A DNA stretch of 64,000 bases from Phytophthora quininea (lineage: Eukaryota; Oomycota; Peronosporomycetes; Peronosporales; Peronosporaceae). Numbering within the stretch: position 1 is the stretch's first letter; every line of letters begins with the position of its first letter. The stretch lies in the NCBI GenBank assembly GCA_011947345.1, contig JAAVTG010000672.1, positions 868,001 through 932,000 of the forward strand, written 5' to 3'. Shown here piece after piece: positions 1-10,707 of this stretch. A program made the position numbers and the translations under genes. The notes beneath the pieces are model-generated. The model worked only from the letters and a program-made list of their open reading frames with translations. It was not told the origin of the DNA and ran no database searches.

Positions 1-595
1 TATATTGTATCTCTAATCACAAACGATTTAGTTTACCACTTCGATGGTGATACTGTATCACTGATACAGGAGTGGTCTAGTGGTAATCTAAATCGTTAAA
101 GATTGTGACCAATTGAGGTTTCAGACGAATCTCACTAAAAAGTCTGTCAGGTTGAGCCACATCGTTTGCTGCTGGGAGGTAAATGCCTGCATTGGTTTGC
201 TAGACAACTTGAAGGTACATTACTGTTTAATTGGGATTAGTTCCCATCCCGACGGCAGACAATGATAAACTTCGCAGGTAAACTTTTTCCTCACGAGCAT
301 CGCCAGCTCATCATCAAATTCGCTTCGCACTCGACCCAGCCACCGCCGACCATGATGCGTCCTTTTGTCTCGTCTTGACCGCTTTTGCCGTCCTGCTGGC
401 TACTGTCGACGCTTCCGTGGCCAAGACTTCTCCGGGTCTCGCTTAGCGCAGTCGACGAACTGTCGCCCAAGCGCATGCTTCGGGCTGAAGTGGCGGACAC
501 CGACGCCAGCGATGAAGATGACGAAGAACGCGTCGTTGGTCCGAGCCCATCGCAGCTCTCGAACTTGAAGCGTTCAGCCAGCATTGAAAAGGCCG
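1..595. repeat. Segmental duplication, copy 1 (RXLR 5' region)
   Basis: Positions 1 to about 595 recur at 11742 to about 12336 with a constant offset of 11741 and no indel seen, with only scattered substitutions (for example near 470, 487 and 542). The unit holds the promoter, 5' leader and first half of an RXLR gene. It may start before the window. Both copies contain a perfect inverted repeat, CTGTATCA-C-TGATACAG, at 53-69 and 11794-11810, of unknown role. Confidence 0.9.
306..320 (+). promoter_or_regulatory. Degenerate oomycete initiator
   Basis: GCTCATCATCAAATT resembles the oomycete initiator GCTCATTYYNCAWTTT and lies about 32 bp before the ATG at 352. The related gene at 8950 has a better match in the same relative place. 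The duplicate is at 12047-12061. Confidence 0.45.
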
Positions 596-862
596 ATACG
601 CAAGCGCTTAAAACCATGGAAGAGGCCGAAATGAAAGCGCTTAAAACCAACCAAAAGGCCGCCATCGAAGCGCTTAAAACCTCTGCAAAGTCCGAAGAGA
701 GGCAGCTAAGGGCCGATACAAGATGATCCCCAGTGGCTTCGCAAGATCTCGAGCCCCACTTATATGGAGGAGAAGATGGTCGTAGCCAACCTAGACGCCC
801 GCAGCAAATACTACGACGCTGTGGAGAAGTACAAGAAGGTGTACCCAGCTGCCATGGCTTAA
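352..862 (+). pseudogene. RXLR effector pseudogene, copy 1
   Basis: Remnant of a secreted host-translocated effector. The ATG at 352 is followed in frame by TGA at 376. Compared with its relative at 8950, the signal-peptide stretch lacks one base and the segment before the RXLR lacks two, so the frame is shifted across the secretion signal and regained before the motif. Downstream the frame holds RMLR (about 469-480), an acidic DDEER block (about 517-531) and three spaced ALKT repeats (about 600-690). The open frame stops at 726; a further in-family stretch with YYDAVEKYKK continues in another frame to a stop at 862. The same lesions are in the copy at 12093, so they predate the duplication or are a shared artefact. 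Confidence 0.7.
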
Positions 863-1056
863 GCTAAGGCTGCTGCTGAAAAAGCTGCAAACGCTGCATA
901 GACAGGCTAAGCTAGTTGGCTTGGCAAAACTCCAGCACAGCAGTCTCATCTAGCCAAACAGATTTGTTGCTATTACAAAACTTCGGTCATGGATTTTATG
1001 AAAACAAGTTAATCTTGATTTGTCTCGAGGCGCGCCTTCTCTCCAAGCTATAGAAG
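863..1056. other. No gene seen
   Basis: Short Ala/Lys-coding echoes of the preceding effector reach about 900. Beyond that nothing is recognisable. Confidence 0.5.
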
Positions 1057-1073
1057 CTTTGATGGACTGTGTT

Positions 1074-1242
1074 AACCTCTGTTCTGGAAAAGTTAGGCTT
1101 TGACCCACCTGCGCCGCGAAACACACTACCAGCAAGTCACGTTTGGATTCCACGAAACTAAGCAGCAGAACGACTAAGTAGTATACGATCGTAGCTAGAA
1201 AAACGGTTTATCCGACTGGTTAATCAACTTAAATTTCTTCTT
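1074..1242 (+). mobile_element. 5'-truncated LINE stub (family L1) with TSD
   Basis: A 169-bp segment matches the 3' end of the LINE at 39869-40039 (last codons of the ORF and 3' UTR) and, in reverse, 17080-17250. It is flanked by a perfect 17-bp duplication, CTTTGATGGACTGTGTT, at 1057-1073 and 1243-1259, as expected for target-primed reverse transcription. The 3' tail is a short TTC repeat rather than poly(A). Confidence 0.9.
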
Positions 1243-1259
1243 CTTTGATGGACTGTGTT

Positions 1260-1787
1260 CGGTACATTTCTCTCGAGGGAGTCGTTGGAGAAACCTGATT
1301 GGAGGCTAACTATTTGCATCGGTATAATAGTGATGTTGTTGTCATCGTTGTCGGAAACGACACCAAGCACCTGAGAAAAAATCAATCTACACGGCGTAGA
1401 CTCGACACCATCGACATACATAGTCGTTGAAGAAATCTACGTTATATAGCTTTCAGCCGAGGAACTTGTGGTTTGAGGCTTCCGACAGTCATATAATCAG
1501 AGCTAGAAAAATGCATAATGATTATTCCCGACCAGAATCTGCAACATAAAAGGCGCGTCTAGAAGTCACGCATTTTAGGGCTTCTGATTGGTACAAAAGA
1601 AACATCTAACTTAATTCAGTACATAAGGCCGAGCGAAGGGAGGCTTTTGGCTCAGGCGCTCTGGAGAACGAAGACTTCGCCGCTTTGCAGCGCAGCCAAC
1701 TGGCTTATTTGTTATTGTGGTTTTCAACCAAAATGTTCGTCTGATTTAGTGCTTATTTCTGAGTCAGATTTAAATAAATCGGGCCTT
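1260..1787. other. Unassigned, no convincing gene
   Basis: A short minus-strand ORF (1224-1421) would run across the LINE stub if the insertion were removed, but it resembles no family I recognise. The rest up to the Copia element shows nothing. Confidence 0.4.
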
Positions 1788-1792
1788 GGATG

Positions 1793-1996
1793 ACTAACAA
1801 ATGGAAGGGCTCTTGATCGTTGCAGTGCAGAATGAAAAGTGACCATTGTGATGAAAGCGTGCAGAGCATGCCTTCCTAACCTAGCACCTACAGAAGCACT
1901 GTTCTAGAACTCTGGAAGCTTCGATATCAACACTCTTGTCTTGCGAGTTGCCTTGTACTGTCTGCGACAGAGCAGATCAGCGGCAAATCCTCAACA
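1793..1996 (-). repeat. Copia 3' LTR
   Basis: 204 bp, nearly identical to 6036-6239 (one G/A difference near position 1910). Confidence 0.95.
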
Positions 1997-2002
1997 CTCC
2001 CC

Positions 2003-3447
2003 TCAACTCGCATGCTCCTTGATCCCGCTTGCTTCGCGCAATTTCACTAGCTGAGGTGTCGGAATAGGTTTAGTCAGGTAGTCCGCGAGTTGGTCTTCTG
2101 AAGCCACGTGCTGTAGTGAGATGGTGTTTGCCTCGACATGATCACGAATAAAGTGAGCTCGTAGATCGATGTGTTTCGCGCGCGGGGTGTATCCGTGGTT
2201 GGACGCGATGCTGATCGCCGACTTGTTGTCAAGATAAACCATCGTTGGCTTCTCCACTTTGAAGCCCATCTCGAACAGCAGGTAACGTAGCCAAATTACC
2301 TCTTGCGTTGCCAATGCGAGCGACATGTATTCAGCCTCGGCTGATGAGAGTGCAACAGTAGCCTGACGTTGGCTCTTGAATACAGCAGGTGCACCTCCAA
2401 GTAGCAACAGTACTCCAGACGTCGAGCGGCGCGTCAATTTGTCTCCGCCCCAGTTTGCGTCGGCAAAGGCTTCCAACACGAGATGCTTATCGCGGCGAAA
2501 TTGAATTCCGAGCGTGGCTGTGCTCTTCAGGTAACGGAGAACTCGAATTGCAGCATTCCAATGAATCTCACGCGGGCTGTCCAAGAACTGGGACAGAATA
2601 GACAGAGCAACACTAATATCCGGTCTCGTTGCGTTGGCCACGTACAGCAAAGACCCAATGAGCTCTCGAAACTTAGTCTTGTCTTGGAGCATCTCATGCG
2701 AGTCATCTTGGGTGAGGTCTTGACCTAGAACTAGAGGATTGCGAACAGCATTGCAGCCTTGCTGACCGGACTTCTCTAGCAGTTTTGCGATAAACTGTGT
2801 CTGTCGAAGTAGCAGCTCCCCTTTTCAAGGTTGTACTGGATCTCAATGCCGAGGACGAATCGAGCATCACCAATTGACTTCACTGTGAATTGCGATCCCA
2901 ATTCCGAACAAATAGCTTCAGCTTCTGCATCCGTCTTGCAGCCAATTAGCAGGTCATCCACGTAGAGGATAATGTATACTGGTGACTTGCCACTACGAAC
3001 GAACAGACATGGATCAGCGCGACATTCACGAAAGCCCAATTTCTTGAACGCAGCACGGATTGTTTGGTACCAGACTGCAGCAGCTTGTTTTAGTCCGTAC
3101 AGGCTGCGTCGTAGCTTGTACACCATCCCGGTCTTAGCTTGAATTCCTTCGGGTATCGCCATGTACACGACTTCTGTGAGATTCCCGTTCAGGAACGCCG
3201 TCTCAACGTCGAACTGCCGAATTCTCAGACCCTTGTGGCAGCACACGGACAAAAACACTCGAATCGTGTTCGTGCTTGCAACAGGAGAATACGTGTGGAA
3301 GTAGTCAATTCCATGCGTTTGGAGATATCCGAGTGCGACTAGCCGTGCTTTATAGCGCACAATCTCCCCTTCTCGTTGTACTTGTATGCAAAGACTCACT
3401 TCGAACCAATAACTTTCACTCCTCGCGGTCTCATGATCAAGTCCCAA
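2003..3447 (-). pseudogene. Copia reverse transcriptase and RNase H
   Basis: Two frames. From 3447 to 2776 is the RT: YKARLVALGY, FDVETAFLNG, SLYGLKQA and the catalytic YVDDLLIG block. From 2692 to 2003 comes the connection and RNase H: TRPDISVALSILSQF, AFADANWGGD, YLDNKSAISIASN, KHIDLRAHFIRD and the terminal LADYLTKP. The enzyme copies element RNA into DNA inside Gag particles. A frameshift between 2776 and 2692 breaks the polyprotein, so this copy could move only with help in trans, unless the shift is a sequencing error. Confidence 0.9.
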
Positions 3448-5091
3448 GTGTGATTTCTGACGTGCGACCGGATCTCACCTCGAATAGCCTCCTTCCAGTA
3501 CTTTGCCTCGGGGAAGCCATCGCTTCAGCATAGCTTTGAGGTACTTCAGCAGCAGAAAGAGCGATTTCATATTCATCAAGTCGGGGACGCTTGCTTTCAG
3601 GTTCACCAGTATCGTTGTCAGCTCTCGCCGAAGAAATCGAGTCAGGTTCACTAGTGAGCAGGCGAGTTTCACGTTCGTGTGTAGGAGCACTGTCTTCATC
3701 TCCGTTTTCGAGTAGGCGTGGACGATCTCGCTGCGAAGCACTGGTACGACGAGTGACTCCAGAGAAAACAATGCGGCTTTCATGTTCACCATGAGGTACA
3801 ATAGCTCGAGACGGTTCAACTCCATTAAGTAGAGGTTGTAGCACACTGCGGTCGGGAGTCGAATTGATTGCACTTGATAGTCGGGTCGAATGAGCTAGAG
3901 CGTCATCTACGGCCAACTGGTGTTCAGACTGCCGAGCTGTTGAATGAACCAATTCGTTGTGATGGAAGTTAGAACCTTGGAGCTCTTGCGGGTTCGTTCT
4001 CCCCCTTCCATCACAGCAGGTGCGTTTATCGCTGACGGTACGAGCGCCGTAGATTCACCTTCTTCATCGATTTCCATGTCGTCTGCAGCGTCAGGCTCCC
4101 CGACTTCCTCCATGACCACATCATTTGTGCCACCTTCAGCATGTGCTCCTCCACTAGGCAGTTCCGGCAAGTCATCAAATTCAAACACAATCTGCTGGTC
4201 TACTGAGCCGGTCAAGTTTCCACCTTCAACACTCGTGTACAAGGATGGAGGACGCTCATCCAGTTTCACCGTGCGTGTCGTCACTAAGCGCTCTTCTTCA
4301 CAATCCCAGACGCGATACGCCTTGCTACCTTCAGCATAACCGAGAAAAATGCACCGGTGTGCCTTAGCATCAAGCTTCTTGCGCTTCACCTTCTCCACGA
4401 AAACATAACCGCGAGAGCCGAAAACACGCAAATACTCCAACGACGGCTTGACACCACTGAGAACTTCAATCGGGCTAGTTCCAGGACGAGCGGTGTTCGG
4501 GATGCGATTCACAACGTGTGCAGCCGTCATCAAGGCTTCTCCCCACCACTGTTTGTCTATCTGCATGTGGTATAGCATCGAGCGTGCCATCTCGGTGAGC
4601 GTGCGATTCATGCGCTCTGCTAACCCATTCTGTTGCGGTGAGTACGGAGCACTCGTCTGATGGATGATCCCTTCTTGTCTGCAGAACTCACTGAACCGCT
4701 TGCTGGTGTATTCGCCACCATTGTCACTACGAATGCACTTAACACGCCGCTGGTACTGCGTCTTCACCAATGCTGTAAACTCCACGAATCGCTGAAAGAC
4801 AAGGTTCTTTGACGCGATGAGGTACACTTGAACAAACCGAGAAAAGTCATCGATGAACGTGACAATGTACTGTGCTCCTCCCTTCGACTTGGGTTTCAAC
4901 GGACCCATGACGTCACTGTGCACAATCTCAAATGGAACACTCGTCTTGATCACACTACCAGACTTGTGCGAGAACGGACTGGTCGACATTTTACCCTTCA
5001 CACACCCTTCGCAAACTCCGGAACCATCGCCATCCACGAGAAGCTTCACAGAACCAACCCCAGCTGCTCTCAGACGTTGCCCATTCGCCAC
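3437..5091 (-). pseudogene. Copia integrase and linker
   Basis: From 5091 to 3907 lies the integrase: a C-x2-C pair of the zinc-binding region (GVCEGCVKGK), then the DDE core with IDDFSRFVQVY, IRSDNGGEYTS and QQNGLAERMNRT, then the GKR-type C-terminal region (RCIFLGY). From 3952 to 3437 an acidic linker toward the RT continues in another frame. The integrase inserts the cDNA and makes the 5-bp duplication seen at the element's ends. All three catalytic acidic positions appear present. Confidence 0.9.
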
Positions 5092-5111
5092 GGTGATATC
5101 AATCGGATCAG

Positions 5112-6031
5112 TTAACTCTCGAAAATCATCAAAGTCCGCTTGACCCCGGACATGTGCGAACTAGCACCGCTATCCAAAATCCACACCACCTTGCCAGTCG
5201 TCGTTGTACTCGTAGCGGAGAATACATACTCGTCACTAGCACCTTCCTTCAAGCGTGGGCAGTCAGCTCTCTTGTGCCCATGTTGCTTGCACTCAAAGCA
5301 AGTCCCGTTGAAGTCACTTCTCCCATTTCCGTTCCAGCGTCGACCGCTGCCTCCACGACCACCTCCACGACTGTATCCACCACGACGCCCGTTTCCTCTT
5401 CCGCGGCCACGGTTTCCTTGTCCATGCACAGAGGCTCTAAATGCTTGTTCCTTGGCGTCTCTCTTCTGGATAACTTCAGCTTCACGGCGTAGCATCTCCT
5501 TCGTGTCGAGTAGCGTTACCTTCTCTTGCGCCTCGATGATACGAACCATCGTATCGTACTCCTGCGGTAAACTACCGAGCAGGATAACAACTTTTCGTCA
5601 TCCGACAGTTTCTCGCCAACAGCAGCGAGTCGCGAGCACAGATCATCAAACCGTACGATGTGTGCCATCAAATCTTCACCCGAACCCAGCGTAAACTCAT
5701 ACAACTGCTTCCTCAATTGAACGCGGTTGTGGAGCGACTGCTTCACGAAGAATGCCTTCAACGCCTCCCAGGCCTCCAGCGCCGTACTTGACTCTCGAAT
5801 CATCGACTGGTACGTTGGACTTAGCATCTTAGCCACCACAGCCAAAGCCTTCATATCGGCGACTTTCCATTCCTCAGTCTCCCTGCGCGCTGCTTCTCCT
5901 GGCTTCATGGCGGCGACAATATGCTCTTGCAGCCCCTTCCTCGCTAATGCCATGCGGGCATTGAATTCCCAAAGAAAATAATTCTCATCAGTGAGAATTT
6001 CGTTGGGGTTACTTGCCGTATTTGGGCTCAT
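5112..6031 (-). pseudogene. Copia gag, zinc knuckle and protease start
   Basis: Gag opens at ATG 6031 just inside the 5' LTR and carries the typical Copia capsid region to about 5590. There one G seems missing from a GG pair, moving the frame. The next frame (5549-5112) holds an Arg/Gly-rich stretch, the C-x2-C-x4-H-x4-C knuckle CFECKQHGHKRADC and the protease motif WILDSGASSH. A second single-base loss near 5135 separates this from the integrase frame. Gag forms the particle and the knuckle binds RNA. Confidence 0.9.
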
Positions 6032-6035
6032 AACC

Positions 6036-6239
6036 ACTAACAAATGGAAGGGCTCTTGATCGTTGCAGTGCAGAATGAAAAGTGACCATTGTGATGAAAG
6101 CGTGCAGAGCATGCCTTCCTAACCTAGCACCTACAGAAGCACTATTCTAGAACTCTGGAAGCTTCGATATCAACACTCTTGTCTTGCGAGTTGCCTTGTA
6201 CTGTCTGCGACAGAGCAGATCAGCGGCAAATCCTCAACA
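6036..6239 (-). repeat. Copia 5' LTR
   Basis: 204 bp, matching 1793-1996. It should carry the element promoter. Confidence 0.95.
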
Positions 6240-6244
6240 GGATG

Positions 6245-6899
6245 GGAGTATAAGATACAAGCTGAGGTCAAGTTGTTTTGCTATTATGGTCACGCTGTAT
6301 GAATGCAATGCTCTTGGATGAACGATTGGGGTAGGTATGCTCAAGCGACCTTCTAAGTGCTTCTGAATGGCTTTAAAACAGAAGGTGGGGAATATTTCCG
6401 ACGAGCTCACTATTGCCGCTGAAAAGCGGCAATTCCGGCAAGTGTCTATCAAATCGGCCTCGGATATGGCTAAAACTGACCTGTTTCGTAAATCGGGCCA
6501 GATAAAGCGGCTCTCGGGGCCTCCGATTTGCCAAAACACATGAAAGCCACAATAAACAATATTGATAAGAAAGCTTAATGTACTTTTACGTAAAAGAAGA
6601 AGTAAACGAAATAGAAGTGTTGGTTTGTTGGCAAAAGCTGAAGTGAATTACAGTTAGTCTTTGCAATCTCTACAGCTTGCTTCTCTCCTACTTGCTCGTC
6701 CTCTCTGCCTTCTTCTCCTTGACCAGTCGTTTCTTCTTGTTTTGTCCTCAGTATCTCCTGCACATCCTGGTGCTTGGTCCTGGGGCCCAACCAATCAGGG
6801 AACGGCTCCACTTGAACCGTGCTACCGGTCCCGAACCGTGCTCGAGCGGTGCAACCAAACAAGAAGACAAGCCATTCACTCACCGAATCATTTGTACAT
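6245..6899. other. Copia flank, no gene recognised
   Basis: Short ORFs on both strands (for example minus 6575-6883, charged, no known motif) give no family match I can see. Confidence 0.4.
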
Positions 6900-7452
6900 C
6901 CTTGCTTTCAAAAACTCGTAGTTCTTGTGGTTCTGGATTCCACTTTCGGCAATCCATCCATTCCCAGCTACTGGAAAATAAATCGTATGGTCTGTTTTTC
7001 TTGGTCCAGACGAGCGCTCTGCCGGTCAGCTCCACTTCAGAACCATCCACCACTGGCAGCACCCTACCCTTGGAGCCTTTTCAGCGAAATTGAGGTCGTC
7101 CACCATGTTCACGTACTTCGAGTAGACTTTGAAATTCTCATGCCACGTGGGATCCCCTTTATCGATCGTGTCAAGCCCCAACAGCAACCACGCTTGTCAG
7201 TAGACGGTTGTTTAGAATGTAGTGCTGGAGGCTCTTCACGTTTGTTGAAAAGGAGTGCGCCGCATGTGACCTTATCTCGCTCTTCTTCAATCTGGTCGTC
7301 GAGTTTGCACAGCGATCGACGTTGTCCGCTGGAGTCACATCTTGAGGGTTGCCAGCTTGAGCACTCGGAATCAAGTTTGAATCACTGCGGCGGAGACTGC
7401 AGAGCCACTAGCGACGAGGAAGGCTGCAAGAATGCCGCGAAAAGGTACTAGT
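6900..7452 (-). pseudogene. RXLR effector pseudogene with LWY module
   Basis: Reading minus from 7452: a hydrophobic signal-peptide-like stretch containing FRGILAAFLVASGS, closely like the start at 60084 but with its ATG codon replaced. In another frame comes RSLC (a one-base change from RSLR) followed by DDQIEEER, an RXLR-dEER arrangement with the last Arg lost. Further on are FKVYSKYVNMVDDLN-type W-module coding (about 7135-7090), WTKKNRPYD, and a terminal LGMDGL...HKNYEFL-like block. At least three frame changes and lost start and RXLR residues make it a pseudogene. Confidence 0.6.
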
Positions 7453-7679
7453 AAATGAAGCGCTCGCTTGGGAAAATAAGTGCTGAAGGTTGACGATGTA
7501 GTGGGAAGCTGGAAAGTGCCAAGTAAAATGAGGGGTGGGCAAGATTTTACGAAATTGGATCCGTGCTGTACCGCGCTACCTAAAGCGGGGTCAGCTCTTC
7601 CCAGTTTTTCGGGTTGTGCGTATTGAGGCAGTTTGTTCTTGGAGGCAAATGCCGAAGTGAGTAGATTAGAGTTAAGTGA
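7453..7679. other. No gene seen
   Basis: Non-coding by inspection. It may include diverged sequence upstream of the following LINE. Confidence 0.3.
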
Positions 7680-8312
7680 AAGCGATCGTCTACGTGGATA
7701 TCTACTGCCGGTAATTCATGATGTGATAGTACGAATGTGTCTCGGAGACCTCACAGTCGGTTCACGACTATACTTCCTCAGAGAACTAAATCCTACCATC
7801 CAAAACTGCGTTCGTCCGGAATGCCAGGATATCGAAACGGTAGAACACTGTCTTTTCACGTGCCCGTTATTAGAACCAATGTGGAGCAAACTATGGAGCC
7901 GGTGGTCGAGGTTCTTTTGCGTCGATCTAAGCTGGAGGTTGCTACTCTTCCCAAGATTATAAGACCTCCGTAGGAACTGGAGAAGTGAACACAAAGAACT
8001 GATACTTCTATGGAGGATCTACACAGCGATTGTGTTTCATGTAACATGGCGGCTCAGGAACGACATTCATTTCCAGGAAACGACAGCTGAAGTGCCAAAT
8101 ATTCTCGATCTACTGAACTCGTTAAAGAGGCACTACCAATTCCTCTACCAACACGCACATGAGCTTCATTGCAACCGCGCTACTGTGATCTGCGTGCTGC
8201 AACAACTTGGCGGAACCCATGCACCACATGTGGACGACACGAACGTAACTCTGACGGATAGATAGCCTATCACCTTGAGACGAGAAATCCGCTAAACAGT
8301 TAATCCATTCAA
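7680..8312 (+). mobile_element. LINE 3' fragment (family L2)
   Basis: Encodes the C-terminal part of a non-LTR retrotransposon ORF2 including the zf-RVT-type cysteine/histidine block (NCVRPEC...ETVEHC...C) and ends in a 3' UTR shared with 40690-40750 (GAAATCCGCTAAACAG). Two ORFs (to 7962 and 8032-8265) are separated by a frame change. No clear TSD was found at the left boundary. Confidence 0.8.
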
Positions 8313-8461
8313 TTTCATTTGTTTGGTGCCGTCGACTTCTGGATGTGTTATCAAAAGTCTTCCTTCGGGGAATTTGAGTTAGTTGTAGGGCGTGATATTG
8401 TCTTGACCCGGTTGTGGCACCGCAGCTAGCCGGCCACCAAAATCACATGAAGCACAGTCAT
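8313..8461 (-). pseudogene. Effector signal-peptide relic
   Basis: From ATG 8461 (minus) the sequence MTVLHVILVA, then a shifted continuation ASCGA, parallels the starts at 48713 (MSVLHIMLMV...ASCSAQ) and 35690 (...VVNCSAQ). Only the secretion signal is recognisable; the body is gone and the LINE tail follows. Confidence 0.4.
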
Positions 8462-8897
8462 GGAGAGGAAAGAGTCTAGAAACGAATGACGGTCCGCCTT
8501 CGCCACCGCCTTAGTGATTACCGTCTGTAGGGGGTATTTCTCACCAGTAAACCGATCAGCAGCACTCCTGGCCAAGGTTTTGGCTGTTGCTCGCGAAACG
8601 AGTGTACTCGTGCCGAGTAATAATCACACTCGTGTATGCTTGTGAAGCAAATCGAGGTTTTTGCTGACTAGAATTCTGGCTCGACGCACTAAAATCGCAC
8701 ACTCGGAACACCAAACAGGAATGCGAGTGCTTACAAAATGCTAATGAAAAGTCTATCGAGTTCAACTCGCTATTGAGCAAACGCACTGTACGTGATTTAC
8801 AAGACCAGCAACAGGATCAGTCCCCAGCCCGAAAGCAGATGATGATAAGCTTCGCAGGTAAACTCTCATGAACCGCGCCAACTCTTGAGCATCGCCA
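8462..8897. other. Intergenic, with the next effector's upstream region
   Basis: No coding signal. From about 8850 the sequence resembles the region upstream of the RXLR copies at 352 and 12093 (GATAAGCTTCGCAGGTAAAC). Confidence 0.5.
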
Positions 8898-8914
8898 ACT
8901 CATTTCCGAATTCG
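8898..8914 (+). promoter_or_regulatory. Oomycete initiator of RXLR gene 8950
   Basis: ACTCATTTCCGAATTCG fits the oomycete initiator closely (TCATTTCC then AATT) and lies about 45 bp before the ATG. Confidence 0.6.
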
Positions 8915-8949
8915 CTTCGTCCCTGACCAACCGCCGACTTCCGACCACG

Positions 8950-9482
8950 ATGCGTCCGTACTGCCTCGTTTTGTCCGCTTTCGCCGTTCTACTGGCTGGC
9001 ATCGATTCTGCCGTGGCCGAGACCTCTCCGGTTTTCGCTCCAAGCGCAGTCGACAAACTATCGACCCAGCGCATGCTTCGTGCCGAAGTTGCGGACACCA
9101 CCCCAGACGACGAAGAGCGCATTTTTGGACTGAACACTATTAAGTCGTGGAACACGAACCGCCAGGTTAAGCAAGCTGTCAAGAAGATCGACAAGGTCGC
9201 TGCAAAGGCCAAAAGGATGAGGATGAAGCTCTCCACCAGGCAACGGTCAAGTTTGCAAATGAGGCTGTCGCGAAGGCCAAGGCTGATGCCAAGGAGGCAG
9301 AGACGTTTGCCAAATTGATTGCCAAGAAGGTGAACCCCGCAACGTTCGAGAAGAATGCAGGCCTCAAACCCGTTTTGGTGGAGAAGTACACGGCGGCGTT
9401 CGACACCGCCGAGGCTAAGGCTAAGGCTCAGGTTGAGGCTGCGAAGGCTGCGGCTGCTCCGAAGGCTGGATGGGCAAACTAA
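8950..9482 (+). pseudogene. RXLR effector gene with one frameshift
   Basis: Best preserved member of the family at 352 and 12093. ATG 8950 opens a clear signal peptide (residues 1-24, hydrophobic core AFAVLLAG, likely cleavage after AVA), then RMLR at residues 41-44 and DDEER at 53-57. These motifs are typical of effectors secreted from haustoria into plant cells. The frame continues through Lys-rich sequence to about 9210. There an AAAA run departs from the downstream frame, which stays open as an Ala/Lys-rich helical tail ending at TAA 9480-9482. The break could be real or a one-base sequencing error. No W/Y module is evident, so the target is unknown. Confidence 0.75.
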
Positions 9483-9829
9483 GCTACTTGGCTTGATCGA
9501 ACGCTAGCACAGCACTTTCTACACCCTTTAACAGTTCTGTGACAGAACTTTTATCATGAAACGTGTTGATGCAAAATCGCAAAATTACTACGTACTGTAC
9601 TGAACAAGATTGAGCAACTAAAGTGTGAAGTGAGAGGAGGAAATGCAAAAACAGGGTTTTCGAGGTTTCCTATGGAATTAGTCGCTCGAATAAATGGCTC
9701 CAAAATCATCCTGCGGAAGTTGCTCCCCCGGCTGGCCAACTGTGCTGCTTAGAGAGATTATGCGGTGGATAATCGACGCTTACCAGGAGTGAACAAGAGA
9801 GTTGATGTCAGTAGAGAACGCAAGTTGCT
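9483..9829. other. No gene seen
   Basis: Only short ORFs without family features. Confidence 0.4.
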
Positions 9830-9843
9830 TCATTTTGCATTAT
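9830..9843 (+). promoter_or_regulatory. Oomycete initiator
   Basis: TCATTTTGCATTAT matches TCATTYYNCAWTTT at 13 of 14 positions and lies 44 bp before ATG 9887. Confidence 0.6.
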
Positions 9844-9886
9844 GCCGTGGCCAAGCCAAGTACGTGTAGTTACTCTTTCGATCACC

Positions 9887-10372
9887 ATGCTGTTGCACCA
9901 AATTGCATTGTTTGCAGCGTTCGCTACCATCACTGGTAGAGCTAATGTCTTCAACGCGGAGGAAGACGCACTCAGCCCGAGTAGATGTCTAAGACTCAAC
10001 AAACCTGTCGCTACCAGGGGCAACCCCAGCTCGACGCTACAAAGTTCAGGGCTACGACGAATTTCGGATACTACGACGGGTACGTGAGGTACCAACTGCT
10101 GGTTTGGCAGCAGAAGAAATAGAGCTTGCTCAATGTCGTGAGCAAGTTGAGGCTAAGCAAACTATCAGGCAAGGTACTGACATCGAATCCCAATTTCACA
10201 TACTACCAGAGCTACGAGATTTCTCAACTACGAGTTTGGCGAAAGCAAAAGCCGACTCCAGAGACTGCCATGGCGATGCTGCGGCTAGACAAGTTGTCAG
10301 GTAGCGCATTGACATCGAGTCCACTATACTAGCCCTACGAAGACTACGTGAGATCTCAAATTATAGTATGGA
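9887..10372 (+). pseudogene. RXLR-LWY effector pseudogene
   Basis: ATG 9887 starts a signal peptide (LLHQIALFAAFATITG), followed by RCLR at about residues 37-40. The frame then changes twice. A third frame carries two consecutive LWY-type modules: LSKLSGKVLTSNPNF with YYQSYE and VWRKQKP, then MLRLDKLSGSALTSSP, where a stop (TAG, about 10330) appears before YEDYVRSQ. The modules are typical of the helical bundle of cytoplasmic RXLR effectors. Multiple frame changes and the stop argue against function. Confidence 0.7.
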
Positions 10373-10707
10373 ACACAGGGTGTGTGGCTCCAAGCATTAT
10401 TATGGGTCAACAACAGCATTGCTTCCTTACAGATCCTCGCTTCATGTAGTTCGAACTCGCCCCCATCTCTGCCTGTCAAAACTCGTGACTTTACTTACTC
10501 ACGAGTAGGAGTTTAGTTTGAGTTGGCACTAGGAGCTTGGTTTAAAAAAGGAGCGTTTTTCAACTACAGCGAAGGGATAATATGAATTTCGTGTATTTAA
10601 CGTTGCAAAAATGACCATTTATGAACTCAGTAGTTTGGCATTTGTGTCTACTCAATCTTATGCGTCAAAACGTCCCTGGTGTATTCGTTCATCTTGCCGG
10701 TGACCGC
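10373..10707. other. No gene seen
   Basis: AT-rich intergenic sequence without recognisable coding or repeats. Confidence 0.4.

Larger units (their letters stand above)
1793..6239 (-). mobile_element. Copia LTR retrotransposon
   Basis: A 4447-bp element bounded by 204-bp LTRs (1793-1996 and 6036-6239) that differ at one visible site. The flanks carry a 5-bp TSD, GGATG (1788-1792 and 6240-6244). Read on the minus strand, the LTR starts TGTTGAGG. A purine-rich tract (GAGGGGAG) abuts the 3' LTR at about 1997-2004 and a candidate primer-binding site, TGGTTATGAGCCC, overlaps the gag start. Domain order gag, zinc knuckle, protease, integrase, RT, RNase H is Copia. The near-identical LTRs imply a recent insertion, yet the coding region changes frame at least five times. 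Confidence 0.95.
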
